A stretch of DNA of 64,000 nucleotides from Eumeta japonica (Eukaryota; Arthropoda; Insecta; Lepidoptera; Psychidae): positions 62,001 through 126,000 of the forward strand of contig BGZK01001404.1 in NCBI GenBank assembly GCA_005406025.1. The letters run 5' to 3'. Numbering within the stretch: position 1 is the stretch's first letter; each line of letters starts with the position of its first letter. Positions 54,080 through 64,000 of this stretch are shown in pieces. A program made the translations under genes and the position numbers. The notes below the pieces were generated by a model that did no database searches, was not told where the DNA came from, and saw only the letters and a list, made by a program, of their open reading frames with translations.

Positions 54080-57000
54080 ATTGTAAAATGAAATTTATGA
54101 AAGATGCGTGAAATATTTTTGATGCTGTTTCATTTTAATCGCCCCGTTAAATGCATACGGTATGTGTTATTAAATTTGAGTCTTTTCGCTGCAAAGACAT
54201 TCGGTCTGTTTTGCAGGAAAAATAAAAATACAATGAAACATTTTCGGTGTCGCTCCGCCACTAAAGACAACGACACCAAAACCATAACTTGGAGCACTTA
54301 TAACAAAATGATGTAGAGAAACGTTGTACCAGCCCTTTTACATGTTTTTAAAATTACAAATTTTAGAATGCAAAGTATTGTATTATAAGAACTTCTAATA
54401 TATTTGGTTTATCATCATCAGTCAATTTTCGATATAGGTCTGTCTCTTGTGTAATATTATTATTAAATTGACGTTGTACGTGTAAAATCGTGCATTAATT
54501 GCTACGTTTGCGTTATTAACCGGGCGGACAGGCGTCCACGATAACAGTCTCTGCATCAGCAATCTCTCGGGCGTCAATGATTTAAAATATTCCACTATGT
54601 TTGAGTCGAGACGGTTATTTTGCTATCGTTCGCTATTCATTCAATTCAATTAAAGAAAAATCGATACAGGGATTATTTTCGACGGCAAGCAAAGATAGGA
54701 ATTTGAAAATCTCAATCCAGCTCGTTTTGTGCACCTAAAGTTGTTGCGCGGTCAGCAAGAAAATACAGTTAAAGAAGAGCAAATCAAATTTTGCTTCTCT
54801 ATTCGTTCGTTAAAGAAGTTTTCTGAAATAGATCTTTGTATATCTTATTAAAATTACGAAAATCAAGAGCAGAATAAGCTATAAGCAACTGCAACATACA
54901 ATATTTGATTACATTCAAGGCACACGATGCGATTCTTATTTTGTGGCCTCTGACATATATTCACACGCATACAGGTATTCGGTGGGCTTAAAGTGATTTG
55001 AGAACTCACAGTAATACAATACAATGGACCCCACCCAATAGCAAGTGCCGAGAAAGGATACTAGAACTATGAAAACATCACAAAACTTATAACAACAAGA
55101 AGTTTTACGGAACTTTCATTAGACAAAATTTTCTATTGTGCAATAAATATTAAACAGGAGTCGATTCATTTATTCTTATCCTAGAGGTAAATTCTTGTTT
55201 TCTCAGTGGTCTCCTCCTCCTCAATTATCTCCTCAGGAAAGAATACCTGCAAACTTTGGAATTTACAAAATGATATTCTAGATCTCACCGTCATTGACAA
55301 ATGACAGGTCAATCTATCATACAGGAAATCAAAGACACATTTCACCATCATTTAGACATTTGGTTTTAAATTAAATATCTAATTTTAGTATGTTGTTCAA
55401 GAGAATCTTTAGAGTAAGTAAAATTTAATTTACTCTAAAGATTTAGGGTAGATAATATTTATACTACGTTACACAAACGATTCACATAAATTTAAGTAAT
55501 ACAACGTATATTTTCATTTTTTTCTTTTCTGTATTGTAAAATCAACTTAATTGATACACACAATCGGAAGCTTTTTATTAGAAGTGTTAAAGAGCCTCGT
55601 TTCTTCCATACAAATTCATCGATATAGATAGCGCGAGCCTTTGAAGCTATCCAAAGGCACGACCTTTTCCGGCTTGATCGCGAAATATCATCTTAATCTC
55701 TAACGTCAGTTAATTTGTACTACGTATTATAAGTCATATACTAAATCGTTCCTCGCTAATCGGTCTGTCTATTGGTAAAAACCGAATGACATTCCTCATA
55801 AAAACTTCCATTATTAGTTGTCGTCCCGCATTCCGGGTCTGTCTGTATGCACGATAATACATAAAGAACAGACGCGGCCTAGTATATTAGACTAGTCATT
55901 TGCAAAAAAAATTGCAATTTTTCATAACATAGAGTCAAAGAAAAGAATCTTTAAATATTGATATGTAAATTTATAGTTGAGCACATATTAATGTAGTAGA
56001 GTTCAAAAATGCTAACGTATATTTTACTCTAAGCACAATTTAACAATAAATTAAATTTATAGTTTACCAATTTCCAGGCAAGGTGTAAGAATATGTATAT
56101 ATGGATATATAACAAGTAGCGGAGTTCTCACGTCGTGATTTATATGACCATAAAAGGAAGACAGATCTGAAACTGCGCCAAATTCTCGTAAAGGTAGAAT
56201 GAAGAAGAATATGTAAAAAAAGCTAATGTATGTTTTTAAGCTTTAACTCGATGAATAACCCTAGCATACAAAAATTAGATATTTAATTTAAAAACCAAAT
56301 GTCTAAATGATGGTGAAATGTGTCTTTGATTCCTGTATGATAGATTGACCTGTCATTTGTCAATGAGTGAGATCTAGAATATCATTTTGTAAATTCCAAA
56401 GTTTGCGGGTATTCTTTTTCCTGAGGAGATAATTGAGGAGGAGGAGACCACTGAGAAAACGAAATTTACCTCTAGGATAAGAATAAATGAATCGACTCCT
56501 GTTTAATATTTATTTGCACAATATGAGAAATTTTGTCTAATGAAAAGTTCCGTAAAACTTCTTGTTGTTATAAGTTTTTGTGATGTTTTCATAGTTCTAG
56601 TATCCTTTTCTCGGCACTTGCTATTGGGTGGGGTCCATTGTATTGTATTACTGTGAGTTCTCAAATCACTTTAAGCCCACCGAATACCTGTATGCGTGTG
56701 AATATATGTCAGAGGCCACAAAAATAAGAATCGCATCGTGTGCCCCTTGAATGTAATCAAATATTGTATGTTGCAGTTGCTTATAGCTTATTCTGCTCTT
56801 GATTTTCGTAATTTTTTAATAAGATATACAAAGATCTATTTCAGAAAAACTTCTTTAACGAACGAATAGAGAAGCAAAATTTGATTTGCTCTTCTTTAAC
56901 TGTATTTTCTTGCTGACCGCGCAACAACTTTAGGTGCACAAAACGAGCTGGATTGAGATTTTCAAATTCCTATCTTTGCTTGCCGTCGAAAATAATCCCT

Positions 57001-57602
57001 GTATCGATTTTTCTTTAATTGAATTGAAATGAATAGCGAACGATAGCAAAATAACCGTCTCGACTCCAAACATAGTGGAATATTTTTAAATCATTGACGC
57101 CCGACGAGATTGCTGATGCGAGACTGTTATCGTGGACGCCTGTCCGCCCGGTTAGCCCAACGCAAACGTAGCAATTAATGCACGATTTTTACACGTACAA
57201 CGTCAATTTAATAATAATATTACACAAGAGAGACAGACCTATATCGAAAAATTGACTGATGATGATAAACCAAATATATTAGAAGTTCTTATAATACAAT
57301 ACTTTGCATTCTAAAAATTTGTAATTTTAAAAACATGTAAAAGGGCTGGTACAACGTTTCTCTACATCATTTTTGTTATAAGTGCTCCAAGTTATGGTTT
57401 TGGTGTCGTTGTCTTTAGTGGCGGAGCGACACCGAAAATGTTTCATTGTATTTTTATTTTTCCTGCAAAACAGACCGAATGTCTTTGCAGCGAAAAAGAC
57501 TCAAATTGTAATAACACATGCCGTATGCATTTAACGGGGGCGATTAAAATGAAACAGCATCAAAAATATTTCACGCATCTTTCATAAATTTCATTTTACA
57601 AT
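54080..57602. repeat. Large inverted repeat: two ~1.3-kb arms and 0.87-kb spacer
   Basis: The left arm (54080-55395) and right arm (56268-57602) are near-identical reverse complements, from ATTGTAAAATG/CATTTTACAAT at the outer ends to the ATTTAATTT region inside. Differences are mostly one-base length changes in homopolymers, nearly always shorter in the left arm. The spacer (55396-56267) is single copy and includes a 14-bp hairpin (55404-55417 / 55430-55443). No transposase motif is readable in the arms. It may be a foldback-type element, a genomic inverted duplication, or an assembly artefact. Confidence 0.85.
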
Positions 57603-57960
57603 AAGGTTAACTTGAAGATTAAGTGGAAAAATTATATCTAAAAATTGAGGTTCTCTGGAAAACGAAAGTTCCGCCTTAAAGCCTTCAAGGAGTAGCGGAG
57701 TCGTGCAGTGAGGCGCATCGCGAGCGCGCAAAAACATGAGGAAGCAGCGGCGTCGGCGACCTCGAGCCGCGCCGGCCGTGGGGCTGCCGCGCCCGCGCCG
57801 CGCCCGCCGTCATTCCTTCTCCGACTATCATGTCCGTTATTTCATACAACAATCGATAACACTAAAAACTAGTTCGGTGCGACGTGGATCTATGCATCAG
57901 GAGTTCTGTGATAAATTTAATTTGAATGTATTTGAATAAACCGATTGACAATATTGCGAT
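57603..57960 (+). CDS. CpG-rich patch with a candidate 67-aa ORF
   Basis: An ATG at 57736 (AAACATGA context) opens MRKQRRRRPRAAPAVGLPRP and runs to a TGA at 57939, ending in SMHQEFCDKFNLNVFE with AATAAA overlapping the stop. The first 30 residues are Arg/Pro-rich and lie in the CpG block 57660-57830. No domain recognised. It may be a small gene, a 5' exon or chance. Confidence 0.25.
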
Positions 57961-58737
57961 TCATTTTGTAGAAAACTTGGAATTTTCATATAGTCTTTAT
58001 TGTTTTTAAATAAACTATCTATTTATAAATTTGCGTTATACATTAGGTAGTACATTTTTGTACTCAAAATTGCTGTACTGTACAAAATTACAGTACAAAA
58101 TTACTGTATAAAATAATACAAGTTCAAGTCTATTTTCCCAAAAATAAGTAGAATCTTTAAAAGAACATCACACATATTGCACATACATATCTCTACTGCA
58201 TTGATTATATGATCCGATTTTTAGCACCGTTCTTTCGTGTAGAAATTAGAACTTCACTATGAATAACTAAACGCGCTTGTCCAGCAAATATTTGTACTAC
58301 CTATTATATAACAGCAAGCAATGTTTAATTCCCTTTATTTCGCTTATTTACTCTCCAATCGATATTTACATAATACTCACCGTCTGTAAACAATTTATAT
58401 GAACAAATTCATTCATTTATTTAACTTTCTAACTGCTTCTTAATGTATTGCATTCAGTCACTGTGTGAGGCAGAATGAAATAAAACTCCATTGAGAGTTT
58501 TATGTCATGATCAAACATTTATAACTTCATATTCATAAATGAAATTGGTTTTACGTCATAGAATATAGTAAGTTATAATACTCGTAGTATAATATTAAAT
58601 AATATACATTTAATAATTATGTTCACGTTCTTAATATAAGTTGGCGCAAGACAAGTATGAATAAAGTATTAAAGAAAGATAAGCACAAAATATAAAATAA
58701 TACAAAATCATCGTCAATTTTTATAGCATTTTTAAGA
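57961..58737. other. AT-rich, nothing seen
   Basis: A GTACAAAATTACTGTA-type local repeat occurs at 58055-58110. A minus-strand GACG|GTGAGT near 58380 has no open frame. Confidence 0.35.
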
Positions 58738-58738
58738 G

Positions 58739-58870
58739 GCATGTGAGCCACCAGAAAGTAGATGGTCACTGTCGCCCATGGATATTGGTAATCAGAGAGC
58801 AATCACCGGTGCATTGTTTGCCTCTTGCGTGGGGGTAGAATATCTAACGGAGAGGAGAATGGGTCGATGG
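58739..58870 (+). repeat. Dispersed repeat REP-E, copy 1
   Basis: GCATGTGAGCCACCAGAAAG, GTCACTGTCGCCCATGGATA and AATATCTAACGGAGAGGAGA match 61963-62095 in direct orientation. The GTCACCGCCGCCCATGGACA-type core is a phrase I recall from moth repeats. Non-coding. Confidence 0.6.
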
Positions 58871-60299
58871 AGAGGATCAGGACAATGGATGGAGGAACGG
58901 CCCACCGAAACTGTGACTCCGTTAGACGAAAGACAGCAGCGGAAGGTGTTACTTGACATCTGTTCCCCGACCGTGTGATATCTCAACGGCCGAGCCGGGG
59001 CCTCTTCGCAATGAGCCACGTCAGCCACAACACGGCCGCGGTCACGCGCCGAGCGCGAGTGGGAGCAAAAGGATACCGAGTTTGTATGGGTGTGCGATAA
59101 CTGAACGGTCACGCTTTTGATCTTTGCAATTACCGTGACTGTGTTTTTGCTTTCAATTATTTTTGATTATCGTTTTCGACAGTGTGCTCATTACGGTTAC
59201 CATCCTACAACTTGCACACCGAGGACGCAGAGATCCTTTAGTTATCGGCGTATAAGAGGCATTTGACAATAACTCATCTGTTCTTAGTTTGCGTTCTAAA
59301 TCTTTTAAAATAACTTCGATAGCTATCCATTAAAGATTTAGCAGCCATTGTGACATTACATTTACCGGTCCGACTCCTGTTTGTTAAACTAATCGCTATA
59401 TTTTATACTCCACTTATTCACACACTGCAATTACTTTATTGTTATTACCAATTCCCTGTTCATACTGCATACATATTCGAATTTTTATTAATAATTCTTC
59501 TCCACCATGTGTTCGTTCCAAATACTTAACACAATAATAATTTAATTTGCACATCCTATCCGTTTTAATTTCTCTTGCACTTTTCAAATCTTACTTCTAA
59601 TCTCATTCAAAACTCTTAGTGGAGAATCATTTTTTCCCATGAATTGTCTACTGAGGAGAGTAATGCACGCTAATTTCCTTAAACCTCCTATGAGCCTTTC
59701 CGGAATAGGATTCGCTTTATATTGGTCATTGGGCACCCCCGCCGCGTTTCCGCCCCTTATAAAATGATTGGTGTTCGGCAGGCTGATACTAGATCACCGT
59801 CATCCCTCAGAATCTCTAACGACATCGTGCCATTGCTGTATTGTTACCTTTTACATGTGATATCTCTCGCAATCTTACCGAACTTTTTAATCGTATTCCA
59901 AAAGTACAGCTCGAACTGCCGGAATTCCGGATCGGAACTGTTTTTTCACGTGCTCAGTACAAAAGTATAGGAGATGGCTATTTTATTAATCAAGGCCTAA
60001 ACCACATGCAAAGTAGGTAAATCAATTATAAAGTTATCATTATTTGATAACTAAAAAACATGAAATGAATGCGGTTTCCATTTTTTTTTTATTTTATTTG
60101 CATTAGAATTCTAAACTTTCTCATTCGTTATTGCCTTTCTGTGACAATTCTGTCATGATTTCGTATTTTTATAGAGTGTTTGAGTTCAACCTTTCTGTTA
60201 AGAATGTTTTAGATATTATCTGCGCTTTTTAATAATCAGATGTACATGTGCATTCGAATGGTTTTTTTTTTTAACGAATTGTTAAATTGGTGTTGCATT
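58871..60299. other. No confident gene
   Basis: A GC-richer patch at 58980-59060. An 82-aa frame at 59722-59970 (opening with ATTGGTCATTGG-like sequence, no good ATG) may be repeat-derived. Rest AT-rich. Confidence 0.3.
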
Positions 60300-60605
60300 G
60301 ATTGTTTTCTTGTTATTTCAATGCTAATTAAGCGTTATTAATAAACACTTTCAACGAAAACTATTTTGAACATGATCGGATATACCTTTATAAGTTATTG
60401 CCGAAAAATTGCGTTGCTCAACAAAAGGATGTAAGTGCCACGAAGATATGACTTTTTTCTGTGCTTTTTAGTTTACGTTATTAGAGTAGTAGTTGACATA
60501 CCCACTTGTTCCTCTAACTATAAGCGACTAAAGTGCTTATAACTATTCTGTGCGGAAAACATGGGAAAATGTGTAACAACGTACTTTTTTCATGTATAGT
60601 GCAGT
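60300..60605 (-). repeat. REP-A dispersed repeat, inverted copy
   Basis: Minus strand matches copy 1 and copy 2: GGCACTTACATCCTTTTGTT, GGTATATCCGATCATGTTCA, and TAAGCACTTTAGTCGCTTAT. Truncated like copy 2. Confidence 0.65.
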
Positions 60606-61398
60606 TTTTTGTAGTTACGGCTTCGAAACTCTACAATAATCATGGTCCGACGTGCTCTTGTCCGGTTTTTTTATACTCTTAGACTCTGATTCTGATCCGA
60701 CAAAACGAATACTACGCCATTCTCTTTGGCTCTAATTAGTTCAATAAGCATCAAAGAACCTGTGTCTCTCCATTAAAGTATGAGGCTATTCTTCCTTTAT
60801 TTTTTTACTCTAGGCGTAGGCGTAATGAATGGCGAGCGGCGTCATCGCAACCGGACCTTTTGTTTCTCGTTTTTGAAATATCTCCGTCTTCCAGACACGA
60901 TGAGGCTACGCGACGAATGACAGACCTTCTGCATAACCAAATTACATCACTGGCTTTTTATAATAGTTACGGATCAATATATGCACCAGCAGGAAAAAAG
61001 TGCAAGCGCAAACCGTGGAGTGGAAAGTGAACGCCGACAAGAACGTGACCTTTTATCTAACGAGACGGACATAGTATATCTCTAAGTTTTAGTACACTTG
61101 TGTCTGGAATCGGTATATCGGTTTTCATAATTAAAAGCTACGAAAAGTTTTCTTTTTTGTGTTAGTTATATAATTTGAAAACCAAAGTGCGAAGCACTAT
61201 AAAAATAGTCTAATCAATATGAAGATTCCTAAAATCCTAGTATGATGCGCACGCGTGAGTCGTATAGGTAATGTGAAGAAACACACACAACAAACGGTCA
61301 AAGACATTGTCGAAGGTTACAAAACGCTAACTTCTTTGTTTTTTCGTGCAGCGAACAAAGCGGCTGTGCGCGGCGCGCCGGTCTGAAGTCACGCCGGC
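60606..61398. other. No gene seen
   Basis: Mixed sequence. A GC-rich patch (61350-61400) leads into the candidate exon below. Confidence 0.3.
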
Positions 61399-61423
61399 AT
61401 GAAGTGCGCGCTGTTATTCGCAG
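61399..61423 (+). CDS. Candidate first exon encoding a signal-peptide start
   Basis: An ATG at 61399 opens MKCALLFA and meets GCAG|GTGTGA at 61423/61424. Very short first exons coding the first residues of a signal peptide are common in insect secreted proteins (known). A CpG-rich patch lies just upstream. No downstream exon was found in the next 2.6 kb. Short length makes chance a real option. Confidence 0.25.
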
Positions 61424-61962
61424 GTGTGAATTACATTACGTCTGGTTTAATAAGTCGTTTGGTGTGCGCGCGGCGCAGACGGCCGCTGTTATAAATATTT
61501 ACAATACTGATCTCCCTGAGGTAGCAGTGTTCGACGTAAGAGGAGTGTCACTCGCTTCCGTTGATAGGTACACGATAACGTTTGGTTTTGCTTTACTATG
61601 TACGGCGACGACTAAGTAATTAATAATTTTACCTTCAAAGCAGAAGGCGCCGAGTTCAAATGCTGACACGGGAGTATCGACCGATGAGTTTTTATCTTAA
61701 AATTGAACCGCTCGCTGCGTGCCTCGGAAACACGTTTATGCCGTGGTCTCAGACGTCTTCATCACATTAATGATGATAGTCTTTAGCAGTCCCCAATTTG
61801 CATCGGTCCAGCGTGGAGGGCTTCCGGTTATAAGCATAATTCTTATCCACTTCTCTTTAAAAAAATTGCAAAATTTTCAAATATTGAGACGTTACTGTTT
61901 TCAGTCCGCTTTTCAAAAATAGAATTTTTATATATTTATGTGGCAGATCGAGGGGTCAACGA
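61424..61962. other. No confident gene
   Basis: Open frames at 61404-61619 and 61719-61922 show no domain. Confidence 0.3.
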
Positions 61963-62095
61963 GCATGCGAGCCACCAAAAAGCAGATGTTCACTGCCGCC
62001 CATGGACATTTGCAACACCAGAAGAGTCACCAGTACATTAACGGTCTCTTGGGTGGAAATACGATATCTAATGGAGGAGGGAGTGGGCTAATGGA
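61963..62095 (+). repeat. Dispersed repeat REP-E, copy 2
   Basis: GCATGCGAGCCACCAAAAAG, TTCACTGCCGCCCATGGACA and CGATATCTAATGGAGGAGGG correspond block by block to copy 1 at 58739. The 79-aa frame across it is not a gene. Confidence 0.6.
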
Positions 62096-62221
62096 GAGGA
62101 GTGTAAACCAACGGAACTCTCACTCACTGAACAAATCGAAGGTGGTTATTTCACGTCTGTATTCTGGGAGAGTGTAGTATTTCATTGGTGCAGCTACACT
62201 ATTTTCGTACTGTATTAAGTT

Positions 62222-62276
62222 GACCACAGCATCGCTCTACCAGACTCTTGTCTGGAAAAGCTTTGCTGTGGTCTGT
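62222..62276. repeat. Imperfect hairpin of miRNA-precursor size
   Basis: ACCACAGCA pairs with TGCTGTGGT and CCAGAC with GTCTGG around a TCTT loop, with an 8-nt partly mismatched internal region. About 55 nt. Could be a short-RNA hairpin or a MITE scrap. Confidence 0.4.
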
Positions 62277-63155
62277 AGATCTCTAGAGCCATGTCTTAAC
62301 GTTTTAGGGTCCTAGTTTTACGATTTTCCGTATGATTTCTCTGTGTATTTGTACATCCGTACATGCCTGCATGCGTGGATACGTTAGTGCTTGCATGCCT
62401 ACGTATGCGAGTTAAAAAAAAAACTAGTTATTCATGTCAGACTAGCTTTACCTTCCCCTCTCATGGATATAGATGAATCGCACGTTCAATTAAAATTAAA
62501 TTTAGTGCAGGTGTAGAGTAGAGAGGAATACGCAAGATACTTCAAGTAACTTTTAATTGTGGTTTTGCTCATGTGCACGTAGAATAAAGTCTTTTACTTT
62601 TTATTTGATAAAATCCAAAAGTGTATGGTCAATCGAGGATAAGGTCGGCCTGGATTTAACCGCGACCAAAAAGAGATTGGAATTTGGAATGTTGGGAAAG
62701 GCTGGAATTCACAGTGCAGAACTCGAATCGGAACCGAAAACTTCACTGGGAATTTAATCTCTTTGGTGGGATCAGAATAAAAATTGAAAACAAGATGAAG
62801 AGCGAAACTAGGATTGTAAATATGTATATAAATGATAAAGGAATTCATTCTATGTTCACGTTGGCAAATATTAGATGCAGTTTTAACGACAATGAACTCG
62901 TCATGACAATGCGCAGCTGATCAGCATCCGTTCTGACAGACACCGGAGTGTAACATACTGATGAATTTATAAATTATTATTCTTCCAAAAATGAATAGTC
63001 TTAATGACTGTTGTGCGATATACAATACTTGTACTTAGATCAGATCGAGTAAGCTGCAATGTGGAACTGCACGTCGAGTAAGCGAAATTGCACGTCGCAC
63101 AGTTCTCTGGAGAAAGTTCCGTGCATCATTCATACGTCAATACCTTATTTTAGAA
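62277..63155. other. No confident gene
   Basis: GCATGCCTACGTATGCG and similar words near 62360-62410 form a short purine/pyrimidine alternating stretch. CTGCACGTCGAGTAAGCGAA duplicates CACGTCG near 63070-63100. Confidence 0.3.
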
Positions 63156-63346
63156 ATGCGAAGCTTACGCCGTTCGGCGCCGCCGGTGATCGATGTGAGA
63201 ACTTTCTCGATGACTTATTTATGTTCTAATTTTTATTCCTTATCAAGTGTCGTTAATTGTATTGTACCTCCGCTTCCGGCTCTCTCGTCACGTATTGATG
63301 ATACGGAAGAACGTCTGCAAAGAGATGCGGTAGGTAATGCGAAAAG
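63156..63346 (+). CDS. Candidate exon with good splice donor
   Basis: An ATG at 63156 opens MRSLRRSAPPVIDVRTFSMT. The frame continues through VPPLPALSSRIDDTEERLQR and DAVGNAK to AAAAG|GTGAGG (63346/63347), which matches the donor consensus except at the last position. The in-frame stop falls inside the donor, as expected beyond an exon end. Middle codons are AT-rich, so coding evidence is modest. Not recognised. Confidence 0.3.
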
Positions 63347-64000
63347 GTGAGGAGTTGCTACGAAGTACAATCTTTTTTGCAAGCGTATATACGGTAACTT
63401 TAACACCTTAAATTGATTCAAATTACACTTATTCGTACCGAGGGCGAATAATGTAATTTGAATTATCGCCATGACCTAAGCCACGAGTCAATGATGCGAT
63501 GCTATTTTAAAATATTCTGTATGGATTGTCTGACCTAGTATCACCGGTATCGATGGGTTTTAAGGACCTCTAACGTGTGTTATTTAAACATTGGCCGTCG
63601 TTAGCTTAAGCTCACGATTATAGATTAGCTCTAATTCTGTATATCTGTCCCATCTCCTCCAAAGTTGTATTCTTTATACGACAGCGGTGCATTTGCTTCT
63701 ACGCGATATCCGCCTAACTTAAATTAGAGAAGCGAGTCTGGCTTCCGCGTTATCGAGCGGCGGCCGCGTGTCGTATCGATTGCTGGAATTGTCTCATTTC
63801 AAAAACTGCTCATTTCACGGATCGATGAACGAAAAAAATGTCAGCACCGAGGCTGCGTCGTGTGACCTTCGGCAAATAGACAAAGGTGGTAATAATGGAC
63901 CGAAAGGCTGAAAGGCGAATCGGCAAAAAGGCTGCCACGGAACGGATAATAGCACAACTCAAAACATTTTAAAAACCAATTAGAGCAGCCGACTGACGTA
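63347..64000. other. End of window, no confident gene
   Basis: A CpG-richer patch at 63735-63775. A short ATG frame at 63825 (MNEKNVSTEAASCDLRQIDK) has G/C-rich third positions and meets G|GTGGTAAT, a weak donor; another ATG frame at 63895 (MDRKAERRIGKKAATER) ends at 63972. They could belong to a gene continuing past the window. Confidence 0.25.

Noticed and set aside
54104..54316. 70-aa ORF in the left arm of the large inverted repeat
   Set aside because: The equivalent frame is broken in the right arm by one-base length changes and no domain is visible.
1..64000. CRISPR array, bacterial operon or phage-type system
   Set aside because: No spaced direct repeats, no ribosome-binding-site-led gene runs; splice signals and LINEs mark this as animal DNA.

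Overview
The window looks like nuclear DNA from an insect, most likely a moth or butterfly (Lepidoptera). It is AT-rich, has no long open reading frames other than transposon ones, and no bacterial-style operons. The best evidence for Lepidoptera is the repeat content: RTE-clade and jockey/CR1-group LINEs, mariner, and short dispersed repeats that I recall as typical of moth genomes, for example those ending in a 'GGGTTCCGTTTTTGCCATTTTG' type tail. I could run no search, so the species is open.

Layout. 1-2 kb: one small unrecognised ORF. 2.1-14.9 kb: a transposon graveyard. It holds a broken hAT/ZBED transposase with a 5S-rRNA-like SINE in an intron-like gap, two mariner remnants facing each other, a nearly full-length minus-strand LINE at about 6.06-10.69 kb (ORF1 with a coiled coil and SGNH-like domain; ORF2 with APE endonuclease and reverse transcriptase) plus two older relatives of it, a jockey-like LINE (12.85-14.43 kb) and a tRNA-like retroposon. 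15-30 kb: AT-rich DNA with a dispersed repeat family (REP-A), CpG-rich islands that look like promoters or regulatory elements, and MITEs. The best host-gene signal is here: an exon-like segment at 22401-22533 with acceptor, start codon, GC-rich third positions and a GTAAGC donor. 30-47 kb: SINE and LINE fragments, a 436-bp retroposon with a perfect 12-bp target-site duplication, a MITE inserted into its own relative, and more CpG islands. 47.4-50.5 kb: a decayed RTE LINE. 54.1-57.6 kb: an inverted repeat with about 1.3-kb arms. 58-64 kb: more repeats and three weak exon candidates.

How it fits together: no complete host gene is visible. Scattered CpG islands in AT-rich sequence, a few exon-like pieces and many nested transposons suggest the 5' or intronic territory of one or more large intron-rich genes. 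That is inference. The transposon calls rest on protein motifs read from the sequence; the host-exon calls are candidates only. No LTR retrovirus-like element, CRISPR array, rRNA gene or intact tRNA gene was seen.
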